From the NCBI RefSeq assembly GCF_963678635.1, contig NC_087068.1, positions 42,433,649 through 42,493,648 on the forward strand: DNA of 60,000 nt, given 5' to 3'. The notes under the pieces were generated by a model, which ran no database searches, was not told the origin of the DNA, and saw only the letters and a program-made list of their open reading frames with translations. The position numbers and the translations under genes were made by a program. Within the stretch, counting starts at the first letter, position 1, and each line of letters begins with the position of its first letter. This document shows, one piece after another, positions 1 through 9,115 of this stretch. The DNA comes from Symsagittifera roscoffensis. Its lineage: Eukaryota > Xenacoelomorpha > Acoela > Convolutidae.

Positions 1-90
1 ATTCGCTTGGGGGACGAACGTGTATAGTTTTATTTTTCTAGTAAAATTGAATATTTTTGAAAAAAATGTGCAACACCAAACTTGAACATA
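1..90 (+). promoter_or_regulatory. 5' flank of receptor copy 1 (truncated by window edge)
   Basis: The first 90 bases match the region just upstream of the start codon in receptor copies 2 (about 7477-7564) and 3 (about 9028-9115). A TATAAATA sequence seen about 90 bases upstream of the start in those copies would fall just outside the window here. No start-site evidence is available. Confidence 0.4.
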
Positions 91-1870
91 ATGCATGCCG
101 ACGCATTCAAAATGACCATCACTAAACTTTACCTGGCTCTTTTCTTCTTGTCTCAGATTCAAGTTTCAATTTCGAGTAATCAAACGACAACTCGGGTCGA
201 ATTTGAAGAATCTCGAGAAAGCGAGCTACGGAGATCTTTGGTTTATGATTATGACCCTTACGTTAGACCAGTTAAATTAGCTTCACAGACAATTACGGTA
301 CACTACGATAGCTCAATCTACCAACTTGTAGGTTTCAACACTAAAGATCAAACGATTCAAATGCTGATGTTTCAGCGACTTTATTGGCACGACGAACACT
401 TGACATGGGATCCAAGAGATTACAGCGACATCCAGTGGATCCGATACAACCGGCTTGTAATCTGGACTCCCGATGTTTTGCCATACAACGATGTTGGGCG
501 CCATGATCATGAAAAGCATGACTGGACCATTCCGGCTCAAGTTCATTTCTCGGGCCGAGTAAAATGGTTCCGACCAGTTAACTTTGAAACCACGTGCTCT
601 CTCGATGTGACCGATTTTCCATTCGATGTACAAACTTGTGTCATAGAAATTGGTTCGTGGCAGTACTCGCTATCCGAACTGAATGTTTCGTGTCGGAATC
701 ACCAATCCGATTTGTCCTCTTTTGTTTCCGACAGTCTATGGGAAATAAAAGGTAATCAAATGATACAATTTTAAATTGGGAAAAATGACTGCCATACAAG
801 CTGCTCATGTCATGCAAAGAACTACAATTTAGTCCTTGATTTAACCGTACAATACAATAAAATTTCAGTTTTTTTTTTATTTTAGAAAAAATCAAATTGT
901 TAAGAGGAAAGTAACTAGTTATTCAGGGTCATGACAAAAATAAATTATTTTTAACACTTCAAAACTCTGCTTAACATATATCATGGTTTAACATCAAAAT
1001 ATAATTTTTTAGCGCCACTTTGGTAATCAAAAACTTCGAAATTTCAAAAAATATATGCAAAAAAATAGAACGTTTTTAAAAAATTTTTACAAGTTTTTCC
1101 GTTCGTTTTTCTAGTCAATGTATATGATGCTTTTAGAATGTTTCATTGTTTCTAATTGTAAGGAAGGTTTTTCACTACTGACTAAAGTGTAATCTATATT
1201 CTATTACAACTAATTTATAACAACCCATTGACTCGCTTCTTAGGCTTCTCTCGATTTATTTCACTTTATGTTTCAAGATGCAACTTGTGCTGAACTTGTT
1301 CATCAATACAGTGGTGGAGAATTTGGAATCATACACTTAACTGTCACCTTCAAACGACTGTCCAAATTCTACGTCCAAAACCTCATACTTCCAAACGCCG
1401 TTCTTTTGTCGTTGTGCACCCTAACTTTCTTCATTCCAGGAGAAATTGGCGAAAAAGTGAGTTTCGGAGTGACTGTTACACTCGCACTATGCGTCAACTT
1501 GATGATTGTTACCGATTTTGTACCCGAAACTTCGAAGACTTTTCCAAAAATCTGCACCTACTTTCTGCTTAGTATTGTATTCTCGTGTATTTCTATTGTT
1601 ATCGCCACTTTATCGATCAACTTCAAAGGTCACAGACCAATTGGGAAAAAGTACGAAATTGCTCAGCCAATGAACGCAGAGGAAAATCAAACTGCTCCAA
1701 GTAATTCAGATGAAACAAAAAAGAGAATTTTTGGGAAGAAAATGATCAATTTCTTGACAATAATTGCAAAAGTACTCACACGAAAAAAGATTGACATGAT
1801 TCTTGGTGCATTATATTTCGTTGCTACTTCGATTTTCACCTTTTCGTTTATATATTCTATAAAAAATTGA
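91..1870 (+). CDS. Cys-loop ligand-gated ion channel subunit, nAChR-like (copy 1)
   Basis: Proposed CDS is join(91..751,1278..1870), 417 aa; the ATG at 112 would give 410 aa and starts closer to the hydrophobic signal peptide (about residues 9-28). Exon 1 encodes the extracellular ligand-binding domain: a WTPDV motif, a 13-residue Cys-loop between Cys169 and Cys183 containing FPFD, then the GSW motif typical of nicotinic receptors, and Trp217 near its end. Exon 2 encodes TM1 (about 251-274), the pore helix TM2 preceded by GEK (a Glu at -1', which in this family favours cations), TM3 (about 312-335), a short basic cytoplasmic loop and TM4 (about 390-412). Only one Cys lies where alpha subunits have a vicinal pair, so a non-alpha subunit is likely. 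The donor is AAAAG/gtaatc and the acceptor tttcaag/AT. This join keeps frame and gives the Trp-to-KR spacing of known nAChRs (30-31 residues), which is why I prefer it. It acts in the plasma membrane; ligand unknown. Confidence 0.8.
752..1277 (+). other. Intron of receptor copy 1
   Basis: A 526 bp AT-rich GT-AG intron between the ligand-binding and channel exons. A stretch at 886-910 behind a good TTTTAG acceptor looks like a micro-exon but does not preserve frame. Bases 1244-1277 are open in the downstream frame but differ between copies 1 and 3 at three of about 34 sites, unlike the nearly unchanged exon, which supports treating them as intron. Confidence 0.6.
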
Positions 1871-2296
1871 TTTCCACGCAACTTGTAAAATCAGAATTTT
1901 TTTCAATAACTGAATAATTAATGATTCCGCACATTAAGTTAGATTACTACAAAAATAAAATATTTGATATGATAAAAAGTTTTGTTCTCTTATTTGGAAA
2001 ATTTTCTACCAAAAAAATGTGAATTGCATAATTTGATTGACAAATGAAGTAAGCGAGGTCAAATTTGGTATAAGGCGAGAGTTATTTATTATGTATATGT
2101 CTTGAAATGTTAAAAAGAGGGATTCGCTGATGAGTTTAAACTCTACTTTTCAATCTGAAAAACCTAAAAAAAAAATTCCGTTCAAGTTGCAGGAGTTTTT
2201 TTTTTCATTTTACAGTTGCCCTTATCCCATTCTGCTCAAAGAATTCGACAAATTAATTTCAATTCACACTAACTCACCGATAAGTTCACTGCATTG
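1871..2296 (+). other. 3' flank of receptor copy 1
   Basis: Non-coding. Contains an AATAAA at 1954-1959, about 85 bases after the stop, a plausible polyadenylation signal. The same region follows copy 3 (10887-11280). Confidence 0.5.
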
Positions 2297-2301
2297 AGAG
2301 C
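2297..2301 (+). other. Empty target site AGAGC matching the LTR element at 11286
   Basis: In this paralogous block AGAGC occurs once, in cattgAGAGCattcaaag. In the second block the same five bases flank the LTR element at 11281-11285 and 14695-14699. This is the uninterrupted form of the insertion site. Confidence 0.8.
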
Positions 2302-2685
2302 ATTCAAAGTTATACTGAAACCAAAACAAGACAACTTTTATATCAAGTTGAAACCCTGAAAGCCAATTTAAAAATTTTTGGTTAAATTGGATAGGTTTAA
2401 ATAGGTTTAAATTATTACATTCGATAATTTTCCTAGGCTATTCGAAAAGTATCCAATGACAATTTACATAAGAGAAAGGCCGAAAACAATCCACAAAAAG
2501 CTCCTTATTATCAGAAGGAAAGACAAGAGATAGTGGAGTTTCCTAGAAACATTACGAGGCCAAACTGTGCACTGGATAGGCGCACAATTTTGTGCATGTT
2601 TGTTCCTGGATTCCAGAGACAAGTCTTTAAATCTGATCCAAAATGTAAGTGGTTTCCACTTACAAACTTTCAGTGGATTCCGCGT

Positions 2686-3118
2686 ACAAATAACTGTAAC
2701 GTAAATTTTGTCGGCCCATTGGTTTTCTTGCGGATTCCGCAACGAGCGAATATAAGTAGTTGTTTCGGATTCCGCAAATCTAAGAGGATTCTGCAAATTT
2801 ATGCGGATTCCGCTTACTTTTTGCGGATTCCGCTTACAATTTGCGGATTCCACCTACAGTCGCGGATTCAACGACAAGTTAAACTTTTTAAACACTTATA
2901 TTATAATTTGTTCATGGATTTCTCAAATTAGTTCCGGATTCCACACATTTTATTGCTATTTCCACAAAGTTGCCTGTTTTTGGAACGATTTTGAGCACTA
3001 CATTGTCTTAGCTATTTGTCCATGAAATCCAAAACAACAGAGAATATCAAAGAGCAAAAGCAATGAAGTGGATTCCGCAACATATCTGATTTTTTTCCTT
3101 TTGCGGAATTCGTTTACA
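2686..3118. repeat. Dispersed GGATTCCGC motif array
   Basis: The motif TGCGGATTCCGC and close variants recur about ten times, densest between 2690 and 2870 (for example near 2735, 2768, 2790, 2812, 2832 and 2852). Spacing is roughly 15-25 bases with AT-rich spacers often reading TTACA. GCGGATTCCGC is itself almost a palindrome. The array is kept in the second block at 15058-15490. Origin and function unknown. Confidence 0.65.
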
Positions 3119-4281
3119 ATGCTCAAAAAGCACAGTTTCGCCTCCTAATGAGTCTATTGGCAAACTATCTTGTGGAAAGCGTAAAAACTACAGTATCGTC
3201 CTCAAGTTTCGACTTCGTTTTTCATAGGTCTCAGAATTGAAAGAATTAAGAATATTCGCCATTCCATTTTAATGTTTCTGTGAAAAATTGAGCAGAAGAA
3301 ATTTGAAAAATATGGAAATTCGTCCTGAGAAATGGCTTTTTCTCGCCAATTTCAGACTTCCAGAATGTACAATGCGGTTTAACTAAGTTGTTGGCCAAGT
3401 TTTTTGAAGCTGATGTACTTAGCATAAAACCATGTTTTCACCTCTAAAGTGCCCTTTTCTCATCAACGCTCAAAAATTGCATCAAATTAGTGAAAAGAAA
3501 GTCAAAACTATGTTTCGTACCTAACGGAGGCGAAAATATAAGAGTTTTGAAATATTTGAGTTTCGTTTTCCACTCCATTATTCAAACCGAAAAATTAAAG
3601 TCCATTGAAAAGAAAACGAATAAAAAGAAACTTAAGCCATGTAAACTCCAAAAAATTACCCATAATAGCAATGGTTAGAAATTTATTTTGGTAATTTTTT
3701 AGAATTTTTTTTTAAAATTGTCAAATAAAAATTATTTTATAATGATTTGAATCGTTTTCAGAAATTTATTCTCAAACATAAACCAGAGTTTTCTCAAACA
3801 TCATCACAGTTAAGGTTTATGCAAGCTGTCAAAACAAGCTGTAACATCATCTACAACTTGCCACCCAAATGTTTTTTGAGGAAACTAGAAAAAGGCAGTT
3901 ATAGATGCGCAACGTGGTCGTTTCCGTTTCGATAACTCTCTGGACGCTACAGTTGCGTTTTAAAACATACCAATCAAATAGCGAAAGTTTTCGTACAACA
4001 GATTTCAAGTATCAAAATTTGATTGCTTTTTTTTAGATTAGGGCATCTGAAAAAAACTATTGTTCAAAATTGACTAGCTTTGACTAAAAATCTATTGATA
4101 AAGTTTATTTGACAAAACTTGAACCCAAGTTTTTCAGAGGATTGAATTTTTAGGATTTTGATATAGTCTCAGTTTTTTTTTGCAAAATTAAAAGAAAAGT
4201 TTGACAAAATTTCTGCATTACTCACAGCCTGCTCGAGTTCTAAACTTAATCAAGATTATTTTGCCTCCTTTACAATTATCG

Positions 4282-4330
4282 CCCTCCCCCCCCCCACACA
4301 CACACACACTCACACTCACACACACATACA
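4282..4330 (+). repeat. Poly-C / CA microsatellite
   Basis: A C-run followed by CACACA and CACT repeats. The paralogous site at 16700-16735 has a longer C-run and fewer CA units, as expected of slippage. Confidence 0.9.
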
Positions 4331-4464
4331 TCACCTTTTTATCAACACACTGTTCACAGATTCACGTTCGACCTCACTATCCCACCACAAGCCCAACAGC
4401 CATCACCACCTTCATCTACCCATCGCCTTCGACCACCAACCCCATTTGCAACCCCTGCGGAGGT

Positions 4465-4768
4465 GGTAAATATCGTAATGCGACAACTCGCAATAAAAGA
4501 CAACTCGAATTAAAAGACAACTCTCAAAATACTCACCGCCGCAATCGCGGCCAACGTGTTGTGAGCTTGCCAACAGAAGGTAGGACTTTTATACGAAATT
4601 TAGAGCCAATTATTGCCGCAAAGCGGCGACGCGCGCGTAGCGCGCCCACCGGCTACCTTAAACCGAGAATATAAGTGTTCAATTAGCTTCAAAAACTTGC
4701 GAGTTGTCGCTTTCCTTAAGCTTTGCGAGTTATCTTTTGTTGTGAGTTGTCGCGGTACCGGTAAATAT
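4465..4768. mobile_element. Short TIR DNA element (MITE), possibly Mutator-like, with 9 bp target duplication
   Basis: A 286 bp element (4474-4759) lies between direct copies of GGTAAATAT at 4465-4473 and 4760-4768. The ends are imperfect inverted repeats of about 34 bp sharing GCGACAACTC and AACTCG blocks. The interior has GC-rich hairpins: CCGC/GCGG at 4539-4550, GCCGC/GCGGC at 4615-4627 and GCGCGC/GCGCGC at 4631-4645, in sharp contrast to the AT-rich surroundings. A 9 bp target duplication suits Mutator-type transposition (8-11 bp). There is no transposase, so it is non-autonomous. A second copy is at 16870-17173. Confidence 0.65.
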
Positions 4769-6190
4769 GAAGGGCGTAGACGGGATCCCCTTATTTAACC
4801 CCTCCCTAGAAAGTAACATCAACGGAGGGCTGAACAAAAGTCAGCGAAAAACGAAAAATTCAACTTGTTAACCTTAACAAATTTATCGCGAAAAGTGAAA
4901 GTAGATAACAAAAATTTCTTGATACACGCCAAAGTTCAATCGTAAAACAACAGTTTAACATTTCTAGCTTTGAACACAGTATACTTTAACAGCCTGGCTG
5001 AAAAAAATTGATAATCAATCATAATTTTGAAGCAATTGATTTTATAATCAAAATATTTATTATAATCAATAATAGAAAAAAAATTCATTTTTGTTTTCTT
5101 AAGTATAATGCGAAGAGTACATTTGATGATTAATCCATTATAAGCAATATTTTAGATTTCTACGGCTAAATTAGGCTCATAAATTGTTCAAATTGACATG
5201 AGGCAATGTGTTTTGCTTTTCTTTTGCAATGTCAGTTGCTTATTTTTAAATCACTTTTTTGATACATCGTGTATGGGGAAACTCCTCAATAAAGAATCTA
5301 AAAAATCAGTTTTTTAAATTTCTCTTGAAGTTTCATCAATATACAACTTTGTAAAAAATTTCATCCAAAATCGTTCTGTAGATCTTCTTGAGAAGAGTCG
5401 GAAAACTCAGAAAACTCTTGTAATTGAATTTTGTCTGTCATCTTGATTTAAATACAAAAACGGACAATTTAGGCTAATCACTGTGCGCCATGTTTCTGTT
5501 TTCGATTTGTTTTCAAATTTAATTTTGTTATGAAATCCATATAGCACAAATAATACTTATTTAATTTAATCCACTTCAGTGCAGAAAACGTATCACATTG
5601 TAAGAGATGACTTATTTTATCAGAAATATCGCTCTAGGACTCTTTGTAGCAAAACGTGAAATTGTTTATTTGCTAAAGGTATTCAGGTTTTTGTTCCGAC
5701 CATCGAAAATGGGAAAGAACTTTGTATTCAGGGTGTTTTTTTTCAGATAGCACAATTAATCATCAGGTACCGCAAAATCAGGTACCACAATTAATCATCG
5801 GATGGGTCGACTTGTACATCATAATGAAGCCTTTTTAGTCGTGATTCGAACGAAAATTATAAAAATTTCAAAGGTTGTCCCAGTATCGAGAAAATCAGGT
5901 TAAAATTTTTAGTTTTTAGTCAAAATTTGAATAAATATAGCAAACAATTAGGCTTAAAATAGCTTATTTTTGCTTAATTTGAAACGTGAAAACTTAGTTT
6001 CGCTGGAATAAAAGTTTAAGCGCCATTTTGGGAATCGAAAAATTTTGAACATTAAAAAAAAATCTTTTTAAATGTTTTTTGTTTTTGTCTTCCTAGTCAT
6101 TCTTCCAGTTTCCCGATTTGCCATTTTACTATGACTGTCAAATATCTCTGAAATATAGTTTTTTTATCACACCCTGCAGAAAAACTACTC
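4769..6190. other. Non-coding part of paralogous block 1
   Basis: AT-rich, no gene recognised. It aligns with 17174-18655 apart from an indel-rich patch near 5440-5580 (versus about 17850-18040). Around 5757-5800 there is a short repeat of AATCAGGTACC. Confidence 0.55.
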
Positions 6191-6829
6191 TATTATAATC
6201 TCTCTTTTTGAAATCAAATAAAATCAATTATAATACATTATAATTGATTATAGTCTAATATTTTTATCCTTACTTCTAATTCACTTTTTTTTGCAGACAA
6301 ATCTCTTATAATTGACTGTAAACGTTTATAATCCCTTTTAATTCCCCTTTTGTCTTCGACCTTGCACATGAATTGCTTAAATTTTATTCTTTCGTAGAAG
6401 TTGATTTATGTGAAAAATGTGCAAATTTTTGTTTCGTGGTAAATGTTTGTGTTCAGATGAACCTAAGGGTGAAAAGATGGCTGGTTTTTACACATTTTTG
6501 ACAAAAAAAGGATTAGAATCTTTCATAATAGATTATGATAAATTGCAGGAGATTAGAAAAGATTTTCGGAAAAATTAAAATCAGTTATAGTTGATTTCAA
6601 TCTATTATAATGCCACGAAACTTTTATCTTTATAATGATTATGAATTGTTTAAACATCTAAATTTGGCGCTTTTAATTAATTATGATTTTTTTAAAATAA
6701 AAGTACAGTTATGATTGTAAGATAATCGATTCTTTTCTCTTTTTACTGAGTCTGGGCTGATTTATTTTCACCTCTTTTTTGACTTTTCAACACAATTATC
6801 AGGAGACAATAGTTTTGGGCCTTTGGCTG
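6191..6829. other. AT-rich spacer with inverted repeats
   Basis: This stretch is absent from the second block and breaks the homology between the two. It is rich in ATTATAATC/GATTATAAT words; near 6220-6256 AATCAATTATAAT faces its exact reverse complement across two bases. Similar words occur at 4995-5080, suggesting a degenerate AT-rich repeat family. No coding potential. Confidence 0.5.
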
Positions 6830-6868
6830 TTCGTTAATGAGGGATTTTTCGCCTTTTTGCCACAGGGC

Positions 6869-7140
6869 ATGGCCGCTCATTTCTTAAAAGTATTTTTCCT
6901 TGTTTTACTTTATTGGTCGAAATTTGTGTTCTAATCATTGTTTTGTTTGCATTGGACAAAAACACACAAAAAAAATACATTGTTTGGTTATCCCTTTCAA
7001 GCGGCGCTATTGATAAAGCGATTAATTTTTTCCAAAAGACTTTAAATTTGTGTAAAGATCAAGCCAATCGTTTTTGCCAATTCAAACAAACGATGATATC
7101 TTATTCAGCCAGTAATCACATTAAAGCATTTACTGAATAA
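6869..7140 (+). pseudogene. Frameshifted copy of the small membrane-anchored ORF
   Basis: Counterpart of the 90-residue ORF at 8405-8677. One T is missing from the T-run near 6893, so the reading frame from the ATG at 6869 closes early. The remaining frame (about 6916-7140) is open and nearly identical to the intact copy. Either this copy is dead or the real start lies elsewhere. Confidence 0.4.
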
Positions 7141-7467
7141 CCTCTTATCTATTCATTATTTATAAATAATAAGATCGATTTCTCTTAGATTGAATTTAGA
7201 CTTGGTTTTTTCTTGATATGTTGAAGTTGGATAAAGTGCGAGTTTACTGAACGAGCTAAAATTTATGAGTTGAGCTTTTTCCCAAAGTGATTTTGAGACA
7301 CTTTATTCTCAAAACTCAGCGTAGTAAAGTTTATGAACGTTTAATTTAGCTGAATTGACATATCGAAAACATACAGTACACTGGCGATGGATAAAAATGA
7401 GGAAGTTATTAAAATACACTTCAAATAGTCTTGAATCCTAAAAAAGAGTCTGTTTAGAGGAATATTT

Positions 7468-7475
7468 TATAAATA
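7468..7475 (+). promoter_or_regulatory. Putative TATA box of receptor copy 2
   Basis: TATAAATA about 90 bases upstream of the copy 2 ATG; the identical element is at 9019-9026 before copy 3. Supported only by motif and position. Confidence 0.3.
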
Positions 7476-7564
7476 TTTGTTTGGGGGACGAACGTGTATA
7501 GTTTTATTTTTCTAGTAAAATTGAATAATTTTGAAAAAAAAGTACAACACCAAACTTGAACATA

Positions 7565-8248
7565 ATGCATGCCGACGCATTCAAAATGACCATCACTAAA
7601 CTTTGCCTGGCTCTTTTCTTCTTGTCTCAGATTCAAGTTTCAATTTCGAGTAATCAAACGACAACTCGGGTCGAATTTGAAGAATCTCGAGAAAGCGAGC
7701 TACGGAGATCTTTGGTTTATTGTTATGACCCTTACGTTAGACCAGTTAAATTAGCTTCACAGACAATTACGGTACACTACCATAGCTCAATCTACCAACT
7801 TGTAGGTTTCAACACTAAAGATCAAACGATTCAAATGCTGATGTTTCAGCGACTTTATTGGCACGACGAACACTTGACATGGGATCCAAAAGATTACAGC
7901 GACATCCAGTGGATCCGATACAACCGGCTTGTAATCTGGACTCCCGATGTTTTGCCATACAATGATGTTGGGCGCCATGATCATGAAAAGCATGACTGGA
8001 CCATACCGGCTCAAGTTCATTTCTCGGGCCAAGTAAAATGGTTCCGACCAGTTAACTTTGAAACCACGTGTTCTCTCGATGTGACCAATTTTTCATTCGA
8101 TGTTAAAACGTGTGTCATTGAAATTGGTTCGTGGCAGTACTCGCTATCCGAACTGAATGTTTCGTGTCGGAATCACCAATCCAATTTGTCCTCTTTTGTC
8201 TCCGACAGTCTATGGGAAATAAAAGGTAATCAAATTAAACAACTTTGA
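7565..8248 (+). CDS. Receptor copy 2: ligand-binding domain exon without channel exon
   Basis: This matches exon 1 of copies 1 and 3 (7565-8225), with signal peptide, WTPDV, paired Cys-loop cysteines, GSW and the final Trp, and it keeps the donor AAAAG/gtaatc. No TM exon follows before copy 3 begins: the intron is cut at 8366 by the tandem-repeat junction. Read unspliced, the frame stops at 8248, giving 227 aa: a signal peptide plus one complete ligand-binding domain and no membrane segment. The Cys-loop Pro of FPFD is Ser here. It could be a pseudogene, an alternative first exon splicing over copy 3 exon 1 into 10294, or a secreted binding protein of the AChBP kind. The sequence alone cannot decide. 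Confidence 0.55.
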   Translation: MHADAFKMTITKLCLALFFLSQIQVSISSNQTTTRVEFEESRESELRRSLVYCYDPYVRPVKLASQTITVHYHSSIYQLVGFNTKDQTIQMLMFQRLYWHDEHLTWDPKDYSDIQWIRYNRLVIWTPDVLPYNDVGRHDHEKHDWTIPAQVHFSGQVKWFRPVNFETTCSLDVTNFSFDVKTCVIEIGSWQYSLSELNVSCRNHQSNLSSFVSDSLWEIKGNQIKQL

Positions 8249-8404
8249 ATCGGGGAAAAAGACTGCCATACAAGCTGCTCATGTCTCTCAAAGAACTACA
8301 ATTTAGTCCTTGATTTAACCGTACTTAACAAAAAATTTGAGTTTTTTTTTCAATTTTAGAAAAAATTCGTTAATGAGGGATTTTTCGCCTTTTTGCCGCA
8401 GGGC

Positions 8405-8677
8405 ATGGCCGCTCATTTCTTAAAAGTATTTTTTCCTTGTTTTACTTTATTGGTAGAAATTTGTGTTCTAATCATTGTTTTGTTTGCATTGGACAAAAAC
8501 ACACAAAAAAAACACATTGTTTGGTTATCCCTTTCAAGCGGCGCTATTGATAAAGCGATTAATTTTTTCCAAAAGACTTTAAATTTGTGTGAAGATCAAG
8601 CCAATCGTTTTTGCCAATTCAAACAAACGATGATATCTTATTCAGCCAGTAATCACATTAAAGTATTTACTGAATAA
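8405..8677 (+). CDS. Small ORF, N-terminal hydrophobic segment, unknown function
   Basis: A 90-codon ORF from the ATG at 8405. Residues about 4-30 are strongly hydrophobic (signal anchor or signal peptide), followed by a Lys-rich turn and a polar, probably helical tail with two cysteines (LCED and FCQF contexts). A CCGCAG/GGC acceptor-like site directly precedes the ATG, so it could be a downstream exon. I recognise no family. The body of the ORF is conserved in the unit A copy, but that copy is frameshifted near its start, so coding status is uncertain. Confidence 0.35.
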   Translation: MAAHFLKVFFPCFTLLVEICVLIIVLFALDKNTQKKHIVWLSLSSGAIDKAINFFQKTLNLCEDQANRFCQFKQTMISYSASNHIKVFTE

Positions 8678-9018
8678 CCTCTTTTCTATTCATTATTTAT
8701 AAATAATAAGATCGATTTCTCTTAAAAGTTTTAATAGATTGAATTTAGACTTGGTTTTTTCTTGATATGTTGAAGTTGGATAAAGTGCCAGTTTACTTGA
8801 ACGAGCTACAATTTATGAGTTGAGCTTTTTCCCAAAGTGAATTTGAGACACTTTATTCTCAAAACTCAGCGTAGTAAAGTTTATGAACGTTTGTTTTAGC
8901 TGAATTGACATATCGAAAACATACAGTACACCGGCGATGGATAAAAAATGAGGAAGTTATTAAAATATACTTCAAATAGTCTTGATTCCTAAAAAAGAGT
9001 CTGTTTAGAGGAATATTT

Positions 9019-9026
9019 TATAAATA
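9019..9026 (+). promoter_or_regulatory. Putative TATA box of receptor copy 3
   Basis: TATAAATA about 90 bases before the copy 3 ATG, conserved with copy 2. Motif-only evidence. Confidence 0.3.
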
Positions 9027-9115
9027 TTTGTTTGGGGGACGAACGTGTATAGTTTTATTTTTCTAGTAAAATTGAATATTTTTGAAAAAAATGTACAACA
9101 CCAAACTTGAACATA

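Larger units (their letters stand above)
2302..4464. other. Non-coding part of paralogous block 1
   Basis: No gene recognised. Short open stretches here have no domain, and the His/Thr/Pro-rich one at 4201-4674 is an artefact of CA and CCA repeats. It holds the GGATTCCGC motif array and a CA microsatellite listed separately. The whole stretch is repeated at about 14700-16869. Confidence 0.6.
6830..8365 (+). repeat. 1.5 kb tandem repeat, unit A
   Basis: Begins with TTCGTTAATGAG and runs through a small ORF, the receptor 5' flank and the copy 2 ligand-binding exon into its intron. There the sequence jumps back to the same TTCGTTAATGAG at 8366, starting unit B. The units differ by scattered substitutions and a 14 bp indel near 8724. 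Confidence 0.85.

Noticed and set aside
886-910. Micro-exon (25 nt) between a TTTTAG acceptor and a GTAACT donor in the receptor copy 1 intron
   Set aside because: Joining it breaks frame with the downstream exon, and the direct join 751-1278 gives the family spacing.
1244-1277. Extended channel exon starting at 1244 (GG-AG or GT-TT intron)
   Set aside because: It would lengthen the Trp-to-KR spacing by about 12 residues, needs a non-canonical splice, and the segment diverges faster between copies than the exon.
4201-4674. 157-codon Thr/His/Pro-rich frame
   Set aside because: It translates a CA microsatellite and runs into the TIR element; the paralogous region does not preserve it.
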